Origin: Acinetobacter suaedae
Lineage (GTDB): Bacteria; Pseudomonadota; Gammaproteobacteria; Pseudomonadales; Moraxellaceae
Reading direction: 5' to 3'
DNA length: 64,000 nt
NCBI RefSeq assembly: GCF_008630915.1
Contig: NZ_CP043909.1
Coordinates: forward strand, 434,001 to 498,000
A program made the translations under genes and the position numbers. The notes beneath the pieces were generated by a model. The model saw only the letters and a list, made by a program, of their open reading frames with translations. It did no database searches and had not been told where the DNA came from. Of the stretch, positions 42,879 through 52,875 are shown piece after piece (the first letter of the stretch is position 1; every line of letters starts with the position of its first letter).

Positions 42879-45068
42879 TTAGAAATCATAAGATATAGAT
42901 AACCAATAGTTACGACCTGATAGGTAGGTGCCTGACATACTTGAGCTGATTTGCATGTAGTCATAATAAGAGGCAGGATTACCCTGAGCATCTATGTATG
43001 AACCATTACTGCTAAAGTCTTTGTCGAGTAAGTTGTTGACAGAACCATTAAAACGTAATTGATCATTAACGCTGTAACTAGCACCTAAGTTGAATAAATT
43101 ATAGCCTTTTAGTTTGTTATTGGTTGCATTGTAAATAATAGCGGCATCGCCGGTAGTTTGCTCAGTATCGTAACGCTTACGATCTGACTTGTATTCATGC
43201 TGCAACCATAAATCAAATGCATCATTGATATGCCAAGTTGAGGTCATATTAAAGGCATTCTTGGGTACGTTACTTAGGTATGAACCTTTGTTTTTACCTT
43301 TGGTAATTTCTGATTCCATGTAGGTATATGCAGCTTTAATGTCCCATTCTGGAATAATGCTATATTTGAGGCTAAGTTCAATACCTTTGGTTTCTGCTTC
43401 ATCCGCATTGATTTTTTGGTTAAAGCTATTTTGGGTAATATGTGAACCATAACTCACACAACCTGGTTGATTTGGATTTGTTGCAGAAGAACAATTTAAT
43501 AATTCTGGCCCATCTGTAATCAGGTTCTTAATCTTATTAAAGAACGCTGTCGTAGTAAGGTCTAAGTTGCCATTATTATAATTAAACCCAAGCTCATAGT
43601 TGGTTGATTCTTCTGGTTTTAAGTTTGGGGACCCCACATTAAAAGAGGTTCCTTGTCCAGTGATACTGATAATACCATTGTGAAGATCTTTGGCTGAAGG
43701 TGCCTTGTAACCTGTGCTGACCCCACCTTTTAGTGTCAAGTTGTCATTTGTGTTCCAGACTAGGTAAGCACGTGGGCTAAATTGACCACCGAAACCAGAG
43801 TGATCTTCATAACGTCCACCAAGAGTGAAACCGAGATTTTCGAGAATGCGCCATTCATCTTCAGCATAGACAGAGAAAGAGTCTTTTTTGAATGTAGAGC
43901 CAAAGCCAGCTATATCATCTGCAATTTTAGCCTCTTTATATTCAGCGCCAACAGTTAGCTTATGATCAGCAATGGGTAAAACCACATGCGAGTCGGCAAC
44001 AAAATCAGTATTCTTTAATGTACGATCCTGACCTGCTGAGGCATTTCCTTGGAAAGTATTATGCGGGATCGTACGCCCAATCGTTTCAGTTTTGGTTTGA
44101 CTAAGGTAGGATGCCCATTGACCAAAACTATAGTCGCCGTCATGACCTAGAGCAATTTGATCACGTTTAAACTCTAATTTATCTTTATAGCCTGTAGCAC
44201 CAAGTTCGGTTGCGCCTCTCGGTATGGTCGTCCAATCTTGTGTACCTAAACGGCTATCATCATTTTTATAAGTTTGACTTGAGTGAAATCCATCTATCCA
44301 AAAGCTATTTTGATCATTGAATTTGAATGATAATTTTCCACCGATATCATAGATATCTGCTTCACTTGGACGTGGGTCACGACCAGACGTGCCTGGAATA
44401 CGTTCTGACTTTTTGCGATCTAAATAAGACCCACGTAGTTGTACGCCAAGTTTATCCTGAATAATAGGACCATTGACGACTAAGCTGGTTTTCCAGGAGT
44501 CGGCTTCACCTCCATGTTCCATCACATTGCCACTTACTGTGACATTGCCATTCCATTCATTGCTAATCTTCTTGGTAATAATGTTAATTACACCGCCCAT
44601 TGCTTCTGAACCATAGCGTGTCGCCATTGGACCACGAATTACTTCAATGCGTTCAATAGAAGCCAGTGGGGGAAGAAAGCCATTCGCTGATTCGCCAAAA
44701 CCATTTGGTGTCACGTCTGTAGAGGTAGTTTGGCGACGACCATCAATCAGAATCAGACTGTATTCATTGTCCAAGCCACGCATTTTAATATTTAAGCCTG
44801 AAGTTTTACCAATACCATCGCGGATATCGATACCAGGAATATCTGCAAGTAGATCTGCAATGCTAGTCGCATTTTTCTTTTCGATATCTTCTTTTGTTAC
44901 GACACTAATAGAAGCAGGTGCATTTTTAATATCTTGCTCATAACCTGCTGCAGAGACCACAATTGTTGATAACTGATGGATGGTTGGCTCATTGTTGTTG
45001 GCATATACTGTACTTGATGCAAGTGCGAGCAGAGCGGCAGAGAGAGGGTGAGGATTGAACCTTGCCAT
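42879..45068 (-). CDS. TonB-dependent siderophore receptor (FepA/PirA-like)
   Basis: This 729-residue outer-membrane receptor takes up ferric siderophores using TonB energy. The signal peptide is MARFNPHPLSAALLALASSTVYA, so the ATG at 45068 is chosen over a longer frame. The TonB box lies near LSTIVVSA. A plug domain follows with IPGIDIRDG, MRGLDNEYSLILIDGRR and RIEVIRGPMATRYGSEAMGG, close to the catecholate (enterobactin-type) receptors. A disulfide loop pair (NCSSATNPNQPGC) and the C-terminal SISYDF strand are typical. A Fur box lies upstream. Confidence 0.92.
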   Translation of the reverse strand: MARFNPHPLSAALLALASSTVYANNNEPTIHQLSTIVVSAAGYEQDIKNAPASISVVTKEDIEKKNATSIADLLADIPGIDIRDGIGKTSGLNIKMRGLDNEYSLILIDGRRQTTSTDVTPNGFGESANGFLPPLASIERIEVIRGPMATRYGSEAMGGVINIITKKISNEWNGNVTVSGNVMEHGGEADSWKTSLVVNGPIIQDKLGVQLRGSYLDRKKSERIPGTSGRDPRPSEADIYDIGGKLSFKFNDQNSFWIDGFHSSQTYKNDDSRLGTQDWTTIPRGATELGATGYKDKLEFKRDQIALGHDGDYSFGQWASYLSQTKTETIGRTIPHNTFQGNASAGQDRTLKNTDFVADSHVVLPIADHKLTVGAEYKEAKIADDIAGFGSTFKKDSFSVYAEDEWRILENLGFTLGGRYEDHSGFGGQFSPRAYLVWNTNDNLTLKGGVSTGYKAPSAKDLHNGIISITGQGTSFNVGSPNLKPEESTNYELGFNYNNGNLDLTTTAFFNKIKNLITDGPELLNCSSATNPNQPGCVSYGSHITQNSFNQKINADEAETKGIELSLKYSIIPEWDIKAAYTYMESEITKGKNKGSYLSNVPKNAFNMTSTWHINDAFDLWLQHEYKSDRKRYDTEQTTGDAAIIYNATNNKLKGYNLFNLGASYSVNDQLRFNGSVNNLLDKDFSSNGSYIDAQGNPASYYDYMQISSSMSGTYLSGRNYWLSISYDF

Positions 45069-45137
45069 AATTAAAAATATCCCTAAACAAAAATAAAAAT
45101 CACGAGAATGTGGGTGATATACAGACATAGTAATGAT

Positions 45138-45156
45138 AATGATAAAACTTATCATT
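45138..45156 (-). promoter_or_regulatory. Fur box upstream of the TonB receptor
   Basis: The 19-bp palindrome AATGATAA-AAC-TTATCATT, preceded by a further AATGAT hexamer at 45132, matches the Fur consensus of repeated GATAAT. It lies 70 bases before the receptor ATG, as expected for iron repression. Confidence 0.8.
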
Positions 45157-45260
45157 AACAACAAAAAGCAACATTAGTTTAAGTTTTATTTAAGAATCTT
45201 ATTAAATGAGTGTTAATGAAGAGAAAAAAGAAGATAAAGAGACTTTTTTATCATCTAATT

Positions 45261-45288
45261 TTGTATATCTGAAAAGTTGTCATATAAT
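45261..45288 (+). promoter_or_regulatory. Probable promoter of tig
   Basis: TTGTAT and a perfect TATAAT are separated by 16 bases, about 48 bases before the tig ATG. Confidence 0.55.
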
Positions 45289-45335
45289 GTGGCACTTTAA
45301 AAAATTGTTACTACTAACTAAATATCGAGGAAGCC

Positions 45336-46667
45336 ATGCAAGTAACGACTGAAGCGGTTTCGGGCGTTGCCCGTCGTTTAAATGTTTCTGTACCGACGAG
45401 CCGTGTTAACGAGCAATTTGAAGCTCGCTTAAAACGCACTGCCAAAACTGTGAAGATCAACGGCTTCCGTCCAGGTAAGGTGCCTTTAAATGTTGTTCGC
45501 CGTGAATATGGTGCAAGCATTTATCAAGAAGTTGTAAATGACATCATCCGTGACACTGTTTTCGAAGCAATTCAACAAGAGAAAATCAATGCTGTTGGCA
45601 TGCCGAACATTGAGAAAGTGGAAAACAAAGATGATGCTTTAGTTTATGAAGCAACTGTTGAAGTTTATCCAGAAGTAGAAGTGAAAGCTTTTGCAGACTT
45701 AGAAGTTGAGCGTAAGTCATCAGAAATCAATGATAAAGATGTTGATGTCATGATTGAAAACTTACAAAAGCAACGTGCTTCTTGGACTGAAACTAAAGGC
45801 ATGGCGAAAAAAGACATGCAAGTGACTTTCGATTTTGAAGGCACTGTTGATGGTGAGAAGTTTGAAGGCGGTACTGCTGAAGACTTTAAACTTGTTCTTG
45901 GTTCAGGTCGTATGATTCCAGGTTTTGAAGATGGCATCATCGGTATGAAAAAAGGCGAAGAGAAAGTTATTGATGTAACTTTCCCTGAAGACTATCAGGC
46001 TGAAAACTTGGCTGGTAAAGCAGCTCAATTCAAAATCACTGTAAAGCTTGTTGAAAAACAAAAACTTCCAGAGATTGACGCTGAGTTCTTGAAAATCTTT
46101 GGTTTAACTGAAGAAGAAGGCTTAGACAAGTTAAAAGCTGATGTTCGTAAGAATATGGAACGTGAAGTTCGCAATGGTCTTCGTAACCAAGTGAAACAAG
46201 CTGCATTTGATGCACTTGTTGCTGCTAACGAAATCGAAGTTCCAGCTTCTATGGTTGCTCAAGAAATTGACCGTCAACGTCAACAAATGATCCAACAATT
46301 CACTCAGCAGTTTGGTGCTCAAGGTGCAGGTGCATTTGATAGCAGCATGCTTCCTGATGAATTGTTCAAAGAGCAAGCTGAGAAGTCAGTTAAGCTTGGT
46401 GTATTGGTAAGCAAAGTATTGGCTGATGCTAAACTTGAAGTTGACCAAGCACGTGTTGATGCTTATATCGATGATATGGCTTCTTCTTATGAAGACCCAA
46501 CTGAGGTTGTTGAATACTTCAAAAATGACAAACAACAACGTGCTCAAATTGAAGCTGTTGTGTTAGAAGATCAAGTTGTTGATCACATCCTAGCAGCTGC
46601 TAAAGTAACTGATGTTGCGATCAGCTATGAAGACTTGTTGAAAGAACAACAAGCTCGTCGTGGTTAA
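45336..46667 (+). CDS. tig: Trigger factor
   Basis: This is the ribosome-bound chaperone and peptidyl-prolyl isomerase that meets nascent chains. The 443-residue length is normal. The ribosome-binding signature is at [18 protein letters not shown] (about 42-59). The FKBP-like PPIase domain runs about 150-245 ([30 protein letters not shown]), and a helical C-terminal chaperone domain follows. GAGGAAG precedes the ATG. It heads the conserved tig-clpP-clpX cluster. Confidence 0.97.
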   Translation: MQVTTEAVSGVARRLNVSVPTSRVNEQFEARLKRTAKTVKINGFRPGKVPLNVVRREYGASIYQEVVNDIIRDTVFEAIQQEKINAVGMPNIEKVENKDDALVYEATVEVYPEVEVKAFADLEVERKSSEINDKDVDVMIENLQKQRASWTETKGMAKKDMQVTFDFEGTVDGEKFEGGTAEDFKLVLGSGRMIPGFEDGIIGMKKGEEKVIDVTFPEDYQAENLAGKAAQFKITVKLVEKQKLPEIDAEFLKIFGLTEEEGLDKLKADVRKNMEREVRNGLRNQVKQAAFDALVAANEIEVPASMVAQEIDRQRQQMIQQFTQQFGAQGAGAFDSSMLPDELFKEQAEKSVKLGVLVSKVLADAKLEVDQARVDAYIDDMASSYEDPTEVVEYFKNDKQQRAQIEAVVLEDQVVDHILAAAKVTDVAISYEDLLKEQQARRG

Positions 46668-46687
46668 TCTTTCAAAAGTTCTGAAGA

Positions 46688-46710
46688 AAGGCGCGTAAGC
46701 GCCTTTTTTT
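46688..46710 (+). terminator. Terminator of tig
   Basis: The stem AAGGCGC / GCGCCTT with GTAA loop and seven T, 20 bases past the tig stop. Confidence 0.88.
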
Positions 46711-46800
46711 ATCTGTCTTTGTATCTGTTATGAATGTGTTAATTTGTCGAAAAATTGCCAAAATTAGGCTGAAATAATCGAATAATTCAGAGTGAACCTT

Positions 46801-46829
46801 TTGCAATTTCATCGATTATCCCTCATATT
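46801..46829 (+). promoter_or_regulatory. Possible promoter of clpP
   Basis: TTGCAA and CATATT are spaced by 17 bases about 45 bases before the clpP ATG. The match to sigma-70 is moderate. Confidence 0.35.
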
Positions 46830-46873
46830 GTTGGCATAGACCGAGTCACAATAATTTAGGAATAAATAAACGT

Positions 46874-47479
46874 ATGTATGTTCCAACAATTGAAAATGCT
46901 TTAGTTCCTGTTGTCGTTGAGCAATCATCTCGTGGTGAACGTTCATTTGATATTTTTTCACGTTTATTACGTGAGCGCGTTATTTTCTTAACGGGTGAAG
47001 TTGAAGATAACATGGCCAACTTAATTGTTGCGCAGATGCTGTTCTTGGAGGCAGAAAATCCAGAAAAGGATATTCACCTTTATATTAATTCACCAGGCGG
47101 CTCAGTCACTGCAGGTATGGCGATTTATGACACTATGCAGTTTATTAAACCTGATGTTGTGACATATTGTATGGGACAAGCAGCATCTATGGGTGCATTC
47201 TTGTTAAATGCTGGTGCAAAAGGCAAGCGTTATTGTCTTGAAAATGCACGTGTCATGATTCACCAACCATTAGGTGGCTTCCGTGGCCAAGCTTCTGATA
47301 TTGAAATCCATGCGCGTGAGATTTTATTTATTAAAGAGCGTTTGAATCGTTTGATGGCTGAACATAGTGGACAAGACTATGAGACAGTTGCCCGTGATAC
47401 CGATCGTGATAATTTCATGACCGCACAAGCGGCGAAAGAATATGGTTTAGTTGATCAAGTATTAAGTAAGCGTCCGTAA
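46874..47479 (+). CDS. clpP: ATP-dependent Clp protease proteolytic subunit
   Basis: This 201-residue serine protease forms the double-ring chamber that partners ClpX. The catalytic Ser is in [14 protein letters not shown] (about 96-109), His in [15 protein letters not shown] (about 118-132), and the Asp about 50 residues later in DTDRDNFM. The [11 protein letters not shown] oxyanion region is present. It is 27 bases upstream of clpX. Confidence 0.97.
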   Translation: MYVPTIENALVPVVVEQSSRGERSFDIFSRLLRERVIFLTGEVEDNMANLIVAQMLFLEAENPEKDIHLYINSPGGSVTAGMAIYDTMQFIKPDVVTYCMGQAASMGAFLLNAGAKGKRYCLENARVMIHQPLGGFRGQASDIEIHAREILFIKERLNRLMAEHSGQDYETVARDTDRDNFMTAQAAKEYGLVDQVLSKRP

Positions 47480-47506
47480 TTTTAAAGATTTAGAATTGGA
47501 GTAAAT

Positions 47507-48817
47507 ATGTCCGAACATCCTCAAGGACAAAAACATTGTTCATTTTGCGGTAAAACGCAGTCTGAAGTCGGGAAACTGATTGCAGGTGAGGACGCATATA
47601 TTTGTAATGAGTGTGTGGATGTCTGCTTGGACTTGGTACAAACGAGTCAACAAGTTGAAGCAGGTGATTGGGCGAGTAAACCTTTGCCTAAGCCACATGA
47701 GATACGTGCTGCCTTGGATCAGTATGTTATTGGACAAGATATCGCTAAAAAAACCTTATCTGTTGCAGTGTACAACCACTACAAGCGTTTAAAAGCAGGG
47801 CAGTCAGGTCATACACACAAAGAGATTGAGATTGCGAAAAGTAATATTTTGCTGATTGGACCTACAGGTTCAGGTAAAACTTTACTTGCACAAACTCTTG
47901 CGCGTTTACTTGATGTTCCTTTTGCAATGGCTGATGCAACTACATTAACTGAAGCAGGCTATGTAGGGGAAGATGTTGAGAACATTGTACAAAAGCTTTT
48001 ACAGAAAGCTGATTACGATGTTGATAAAGCGCAAAAAGGCATCATTTATATCGATGAGATTGATAAGATTACGCGTAAATCTGAAAATCCATCGATTACC
48101 CGTGATGTGTCTGGGGAGGGCGTACAACAAGCATTATTAAAAATGATTGAAGGTACGGTTGCTTCTATTCCTCCACAAGGTGGTCGTAAGCATCCTCAGC
48201 AAGAATTCATTCAGATTGATACTGCAAATATCTTATTTATTTGTGGTGGTGCGTTTTCTGGTTTGGAAAAAATTGTCCAACAGCGACAAGAAAAAGGTGG
48301 AATCGGTTTCACTGCTGATGTGAAGAACAAAGATGACAGTAAAAAAGTCTCTGAATTATTCCGTCAGGTGGAAGCGACAGATCTTGTGAAGTTTGGTTTG
48401 ATTCCAGAGTTCATTGGTCGTTTGCCTGTGATTGCAACGCTAGAAGAACTCGATGAAGAAGCATTAATGCAGATTTTGACAGAGCCGAAAAATGCGTTAA
48501 CGCGTCAGTATCAGTACTTGTTTACGATGGAAGATGTGGATTTAGTCTTCGAGGAATCTGCTTTGCGAGCGGTGGCGAAGAAAGCATTAGAGCGCAATAC
48601 CGGTGCTCGTGGTCTGCGTTCTATCTTGGAAAATGTACTGCTTGAAACGATGTATGATTTACCGAGCCGTACTGATGTCGGAACAGTGATTGTTGATGAA
48701 GCTGTGATCAATGGAACAGCGAAGCCGAAGTTTAAGACAGAACGTTTACCTCAAACGACCAGTACAGAAACAGTTGAAAAGAAAGACTTAAAGGTGATTG
48801 ATTCCAAATCAGCGTAA
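47507..48817 (+). CDS. clpX: ATP-dependent Clp protease ATP-binding subunit ClpX
   Basis: This AAA+ unfoldase feeds proteins to ClpP. The 436-residue protein begins with the zinc-binding domain (CSFCGKTQ and CNECVDVC, about 11-38). Walker A is [16 protein letters not shown] (about 120-135) and Walker [11 protein letters not shown] (about 180-189), followed by the pore-loop GYVGEDVE and IGF-loop-like RQEKGGIGF, then sensor 2 (NTGARGLRS). Probably cotranscribed with clpP. Confidence 0.97.
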   Translation: MSEHPQGQKHCSFCGKTQSEVGKLIAGEDAYICNECVDVCLDLVQTSQQVEAGDWASKPLPKPHEIRAALDQYVIGQDIAKKTLSVAVYNHYKRLKAGQSGHTHKEIEIAKSNILLIGPTGSGKTLLAQTLARLLDVPFAMADATTLTEAGYVGEDVENIVQKLLQKADYDVDKAQKGIIYIDEIDKITRKSENPSITRDVSGEGVQQALLKMIEGTVASIPPQGGRKHPQQEFIQIDTANILFICGGAFSGLEKIVQQRQEKGGIGFTADVKNKDDSKKVSELFRQVEATDLVKFGLIPEFIGRLPVIATLEELDEEALMQILTEPKNALTRQYQYLFTMEDVDLVFEESALRAVAKKALERNTGARGLRSILENVLLETMYDLPSRTDVGTVIVDEAVINGTAKPKFKTERLPQTTSTETVEKKDLKVIDSKSA

Positions 48818-48840
48818 TCCTGATCTGGTATCATTCATCT

Positions 48841-48878
48841 AAAAAGCATGAAAGGCCTCGCTTTTCATGCTTTTTTTA
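48841..48878 (+). terminator. Terminator of clpX
   Basis: The stem AAAAAGCATGAAA / TTTCATGCTTTTT with an 8-base loop and a T-run, about 25 bases past clpX. Confidence 0.85.
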
Positions 48879-48978
48879 TTTGCAATTAGACGTTGAGGTG
48901 TTAATCTTAAAAAATTGAAAAATCCGCATAGTATTGCGTAGTTAAAAATAAATCCAAGAAAACGCCTTGAGGGATGTC

Positions 48979-49695
48979 ATGCGTTATTTAATATTGTCAT
49001 TGTGTTGTGCAGGGGTGTTGGCTGGCTGTCAAAGTCATAAGACAGTTGAAGAAAAAACAACGACACTGACTGCGACATTACCATCTATTGACACCGAGAA
49101 AGAACCAGGTCTATTTGATCAATACCATGTTGGTGGTTTCACAGTGGGTGGTTGGGTAAATCAAAAATTAGGTCAGCATTTCAGTCCGATTAAACCGCAA
49201 AATGAGCAGGCTGCTGTGGTCTACTTATATCGTCCTGATACACGTTGGAATCGCCAAGAGATCGCCGCTGCAAATTTGTTTATCAATGGGCATCGCATTC
49301 CAAGCTTATTGCATAATCACTATTATTGGCTTGAATTGCCTGCTGGCACTTATCGTTTAAGTGTGAGTCGTCCTTTGGTTGGATTACATTTTCAAAAACC
49401 GAAGTACATCGATTTTAGCGTGGACGCAGGGCAGACCTATTTTATTAAGTATGACGAAGAGAACAAAGTCGAGCGAAGTGTGCGTTCAGGTCCATTTATG
49501 CCAACGCCTGATAAAGTTGCTCGTCAGGAAATCGCATTTACCCGTTTAAAATCGTCTAGTTATAATTTTGTGGCGCAAGAAGAATCGGGGAAAGTACGTT
49601 CCAAACCACAAGAGCTTAAACCTGAAAAATATGATGCTAAATCAGAAGTGCATCTCGTGAAGCCATTTAAATTATGGAATCCTTTGACGTGGTAA
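48979..49695 (+). CDS. DUF2846-type lipoprotein
   Basis: The 238-residue predicted lipoprotein has signal MRYLILSLCCAGVLAGC with lipobox LAGC (Cys at about 17). The core resembles the DUF2846 pattern: AAVVYLYRPDTRWNRQEI, ANLFINGHRIPSLLHNHYYW, LPAGTYRLSVSR, then DAGQTYFIKYD. Such proteins are small beta-rich envelope lipoproteins of unknown role. The ATG at 48979 has GAGGG about seven bases upstream. It stands alone after clpX. Confidence 0.78.
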   Translation: MRYLILSLCCAGVLAGCQSHKTVEEKTTTLTATLPSIDTEKEPGLFDQYHVGGFTVGGWVNQKLGQHFSPIKPQNEQAAVVYLYRPDTRWNRQEIAAANLFINGHRIPSLLHNHYYWLELPAGTYRLSVSRPLVGLHFQKPKYIDFSVDAGQTYFIKYDEENKVERSVRSGPFMPTPDKVARQEIAFTRLKSSSYNFVAQEESGKVRSKPQELKPEKYDAKSEVHLVKPFKLWNPLTW

Positions 49696-49710
49696 TATGC
49701 CATGATGATC

Positions 49711-49749
49711 TATGTAGAAAGGCGCAATCTAGTTTTGCCTTTCTACATA
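49711..49749. terminator. Bidirectional terminator-like hairpin
   Basis: A perfect 13-bp stem (TATGTAGAAAGGC / GCCTTTCTACATA) lies between convergent lipoprotein and porin genes. Confidence 0.65.
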
Positions 49750-49763
49750 TAGGTAATTAAAGC

Positions 49764-51020
49764 TTAGAAATAGTAACCTAAGTTAATATTAAAACGTTGT
49801 TCAGTTTTAGAACTATCACCTGCAACGCTTCCTCCGATGAAAGGTTGATTTTTTGCGTTCACAAAGTCGATATAGCTAAAGAAATTACCCGCAGAAACCG
49901 CAACACCTGTCGTGTTCATGATAGTATCGCGGCTATTGTCAGATTTATCGTAAATCATCCCGTAATCATTATAAAATTGTAGTTGCGAAATTGGCCCTAG
50001 AGAAACGGGTAATGTATAAGCAATATTTGCACTTAATGACTTGGCCTGAGCTGCTATAGAATCATAAAAACCGTACGCACCTACAATCATGCGATCTGCA
50101 TTGTTGTTGACATTGTAGTCATATTGGCTGTGCTGTAATTGGAAGTTCCAGCGCTGATAATTACTATTGAGATGAACCGCCCATGCGTGGTAATTTCCGA
50201 CACGGTTTTGGTTGTCATGTAATCCACCATAAAGGGCCGATGTACCTATTTCACTGATAGCCCCACCGATATCAAATTGATAACCTAAACGACCTGAAAG
50301 CGTATTGTATTCACCAATTTTTTGTGTGGGCTCAGCATAAATATCCTCACCTTTAGTTCGTACGCCAACTACATCGTATGAGTAGCGTTTACTACGATCA
50401 TCAACATAACCATCAACACCGCCTAATTCATCATTTTTATAGAAGCCTAAATCCAGTCGCCAATTATCTTTCATTTGACGTGAAATTAAGATCCCAAGAT
50501 CAAAGTCATCTTCTAGACCAATATAATAATTAGGGCTGAAATAATAGCTGTGAGAGTTGTAGGGCTGATTACCAAAGCGGACAGGGGTAATACCGGCTTT
50601 AACTTCCCAATTCGGTAAGAATTCATAACCTAACCACGCATATTTGACTGTCGTCATGTAGTCATAAAAACGTAGTTCTGCACCGAGCAGGATGTCATCG
50701 ACATTGCCATTAAACTTCAGTGCGATCATATCGAAATCAAAATCGCCATGACGGTCTTTATTGCCTTTTTCGTATGAGTTGATGCCTAAATTGGCACGAA
50801 CTGCTCCTCCGACCTCGACTTTACTTTTTTTAGCCTCAGTGTGGGTGGTCTCTGTTTTCTCGTCTAATGCTTTGGCTTGTTGTTGGTGTAGTTTGGTTTC
50901 GAGTGCAGCAAGTTGTTGTTTTAAATTGTTGATCTGTTGCTGTAAGTCAGGTTCACTTTGAGCATAGCTGCTAGAACAAATAGCAAATGTGGATAGAAGT
51001 AAGAATCTTTGATAAAGCAT
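49764..51020 (-). CDS. Coiled-coil outer-membrane porin (DcaP/OprO-like)
   Basis: The 418-residue protein has a Sec signal (cleavage near SSSYA), an N-terminal coiled coil (DLQQQINNLKQQLAALETKL, about 25-45) and a beta-barrel rich in aromatic strands (FDFDMIALKFNG, GAELRFYDYMTTVKYAWLGY), ending in NLGYYF with C-terminal Phe. A coiled-coil stalk plus barrel is the build of trimeric Acinetobacter DcaP and phosphate-selective OprO/P-type porins. The substrate is not clear. It precedes no obvious transporter. Confidence 0.72.
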   Translation of the reverse strand: MLYQRFLLLSTFAICSSSYAQSEPDLQQQINNLKQQLAALETKLHQQQAKALDEKTETTHTEAKKSKVEVGGAVRANLGINSYEKGNKDRHGDFDFDMIALKFNGNVDDILLGAELRFYDYMTTVKYAWLGYEFLPNWEVKAGITPVRFGNQPYNSHSYYFSPNYYIGLEDDFDLGILISRQMKDNWRLDLGFYKNDELGGVDGYVDDRSKRYSYDVVGVRTKGEDIYAEPTQKIGEYNTLSGRLGYQFDIGGAISEIGTSALYGGLHDNQNRVGNYHAWAVHLNSNYQRWNFQLQHSQYDYNVNNNADRMIVGAYGFYDSIAAQAKSLSANIAYTLPVSLGPISQLQFYNDYGMIYDKSDNSRDTIMNTTGVAVSAGNFFSYIDFVNAKNQPFIGGSVAGDSSKTEQRFNINLGYYF

Positions 51021-51099
51021 AATATTGAGAGCCCTCCCTTGTTAATGTTTAAGCAGTGTAATAGAGGTTTCATCGTATTATCAAATTTCAAGCAGTTAA

Positions 51100-51129
51100 A
51101 AAGGCATTGAGGATAACCTCAATGCCTTT
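51100..51129 (-). terminator. Terminator of fumA
   Basis: A perfect 13-bp stem (AAAGGCATTGAGG / CCTCAATGCCTTT) with a 4-base loop and T-run on the minus strand. Confidence 0.88.
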
Positions 51130-51170
51130 AAAGTGAATATTACTTATATTTTGTTGATATACACGGAAGC

Positions 51171-52697
51171 TTAAGCTTGTGCAGCATCAACCACTGGAAT
51201 TTTTCCAATTTTTGCTTGCCAGATTTTTGGAGCAGTTGCGTGGATAGAAGTACCATTGACATCAACGGCAACGGACACAGGCATATCTTCAACCACAAAT
51301 TTGTAGATTGCTTCCATACCTAGGTCAGCAAATGCAACGACTTCCGCTTCACGTACAGCTTTCGAAACGAGATAAGCAGCACCACCAACAGCCATCAAGT
51401 AAGTTGCTTTATTGTCTTTGATTGCTTCAACGGCTGCAGGACCACGATCCGCTTTACCGATCATGCCGAATAAGCCGGTTGCTTCTAAGACTTGACGTGT
51501 AAATTTGTCCATACGTGTTGCAGTTGTAGGGCCAGCAGGACCAACCACTTCATCACCTACTGGATCAACAGGACCGACGTAGTAAATAAATTTACCTTTT
51601 AAGTCGACTGGAAGTTCTTCACCATTATTTAACATGTCGACCATGCGCTTGTGTGCTGCATCACGACCTGTATAAATGGTACCGTTAAGAAGTAAGGTAT
51701 CTCCCGGTTTCCAAGAGTCCATTTCTTCTTGTGTAATGGTATCAAGGTTTACACGTTTTGATTGAGAAGAATCCCAAGTCACAGCAGGGTAGTCTTCAAG
51801 TTTAGGCGCTTGAATGTGTGCAACACCTGTACCATCTAACTGGAAGTGTGCGTGACGAGTTGCAGCACAGTTTGGAATCATACCGACTGGCTTACCTGCA
51901 GCATGACATGGGTAATCTTTGATTTTAATATCAAGAACAGTCGTCAAACCACCAAGGCCTTGAGCACCAATACCCAACGCATTTACTTTTTCGAAGATCT
52001 CGATACGGAGTTCTTCCATCTTGTTTTGTGGACCGCGACGAAGTAATTCGTCCATGTTGATTTCTTCCATGAGCGCTTCTTTCGCAAGCATCATGGCTTT
52101 TTCAGCAGTACCACCGATACCAATACCGAGCATACCCGGTGGACACCAACCTGCACCCATCGTTGGAACGGTTTTGAGTACCCAATCCACGATCGAATCA
52201 GATGGGTTAAGCATCGCAAGTTTAGATTTATTTTCTGAACCGCCACCTTTTGCTGCAACGGTAATATCGACTTTATTCCCGGGTACGAGTTTGTAGTGAA
52301 TGACCGCAGGGGTATTGTCTTTGGTATTTTTACGACCAAAAGCTGGATCAGCAAGAACTGAAGCACGAAGTACGTTTGAATTTTCTAAGTAACCTTGGCG
52401 TACACCTTCGTTCACTGCATCATCTAAGCTCATGGTTAAATCAAATTTAACGTCTAAGCCAACTTCAAGGAAAACGTTAACGATCCCTGTATCTTGACAG
52501 ATTGGTCGGTGACCTTCAGCACACATACGTGAGTTGATGAGGATCTGTGCAATAGCATCTTTTGCAGCTTTGTTCTCTTCACGATCATACGCACGGCTCA
52601 TCGCTTGGATGAAGTCTTGTGGGTGATAGTAAGAAATAAACTGGAGGGCATCCTTGATTGATGTAATCAAGTCATCTTGTTTGATGATCGTTGTCAT
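51171..52697 (-). CDS. fumA: Class I fumarate hydratase (iron-sulfur)
   Basis: This TCA-cycle enzyme interconverts fumarate and malate using an oxygen-sensitive 4Fe-4S cluster. The 508-residue protein shows the first cluster Cys and motif RPICQDTGIVNVF (about 64-76), then GAGWCPPGMLGIGIGG (about 176-191) and KPVGMIPNCAATRHAHF (about 262-278), and a C-terminal beta domain (GPAGPTTATRMDKF). All cluster cysteines are present. It is monocistronic. Confidence 0.94.
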   Translation of the reverse strand: MTTIIKQDDLITSIKDALQFISYYHPQDFIQAMSRAYDREENKAAKDAIAQILINSRMCAEGHRPICQDTGIVNVFLEVGLDVKFDLTMSLDDAVNEGVRQGYLENSNVLRASVLADPAFGRKNTKDNTPAVIHYKLVPGNKVDITVAAKGGGSENKSKLAMLNPSDSIVDWVLKTVPTMGAGWCPPGMLGIGIGGTAEKAMMLAKEALMEEINMDELLRRGPQNKMEELRIEIFEKVNALGIGAQGLGGLTTVLDIKIKDYPCHAAGKPVGMIPNCAATRHAHFQLDGTGVAHIQAPKLEDYPAVTWDSSQSKRVNLDTITQEEMDSWKPGDTLLLNGTIYTGRDAAHKRMVDMLNNGEELPVDLKGKFIYYVGPVDPVGDEVVGPAGPTTATRMDKFTRQVLEATGLFGMIGKADRGPAAVEAIKDNKATYLMAVGGAAYLVSKAVREAEVVAFADLGMEAIYKFVVEDMPVSVAVDVNGTSIHATAPKIWQAKIGKIPVVDAAQA

Positions 52698-52875
52698 ATC
52701 AAAATTCTCTTGAGCGGGCGATTAGCTGGCGGGCTAAATTATATGACAAAAAGCTCGGATTGTGGGAGTTTTAAACGACTTTTGACTAAAGGTCTAAAGA
52801 TTTGACTCCTTTCTCAATGATCTAATCCTTATTGGTTTTTTAAATTCAAATAATATAAGAGACTTAATAATGAAC

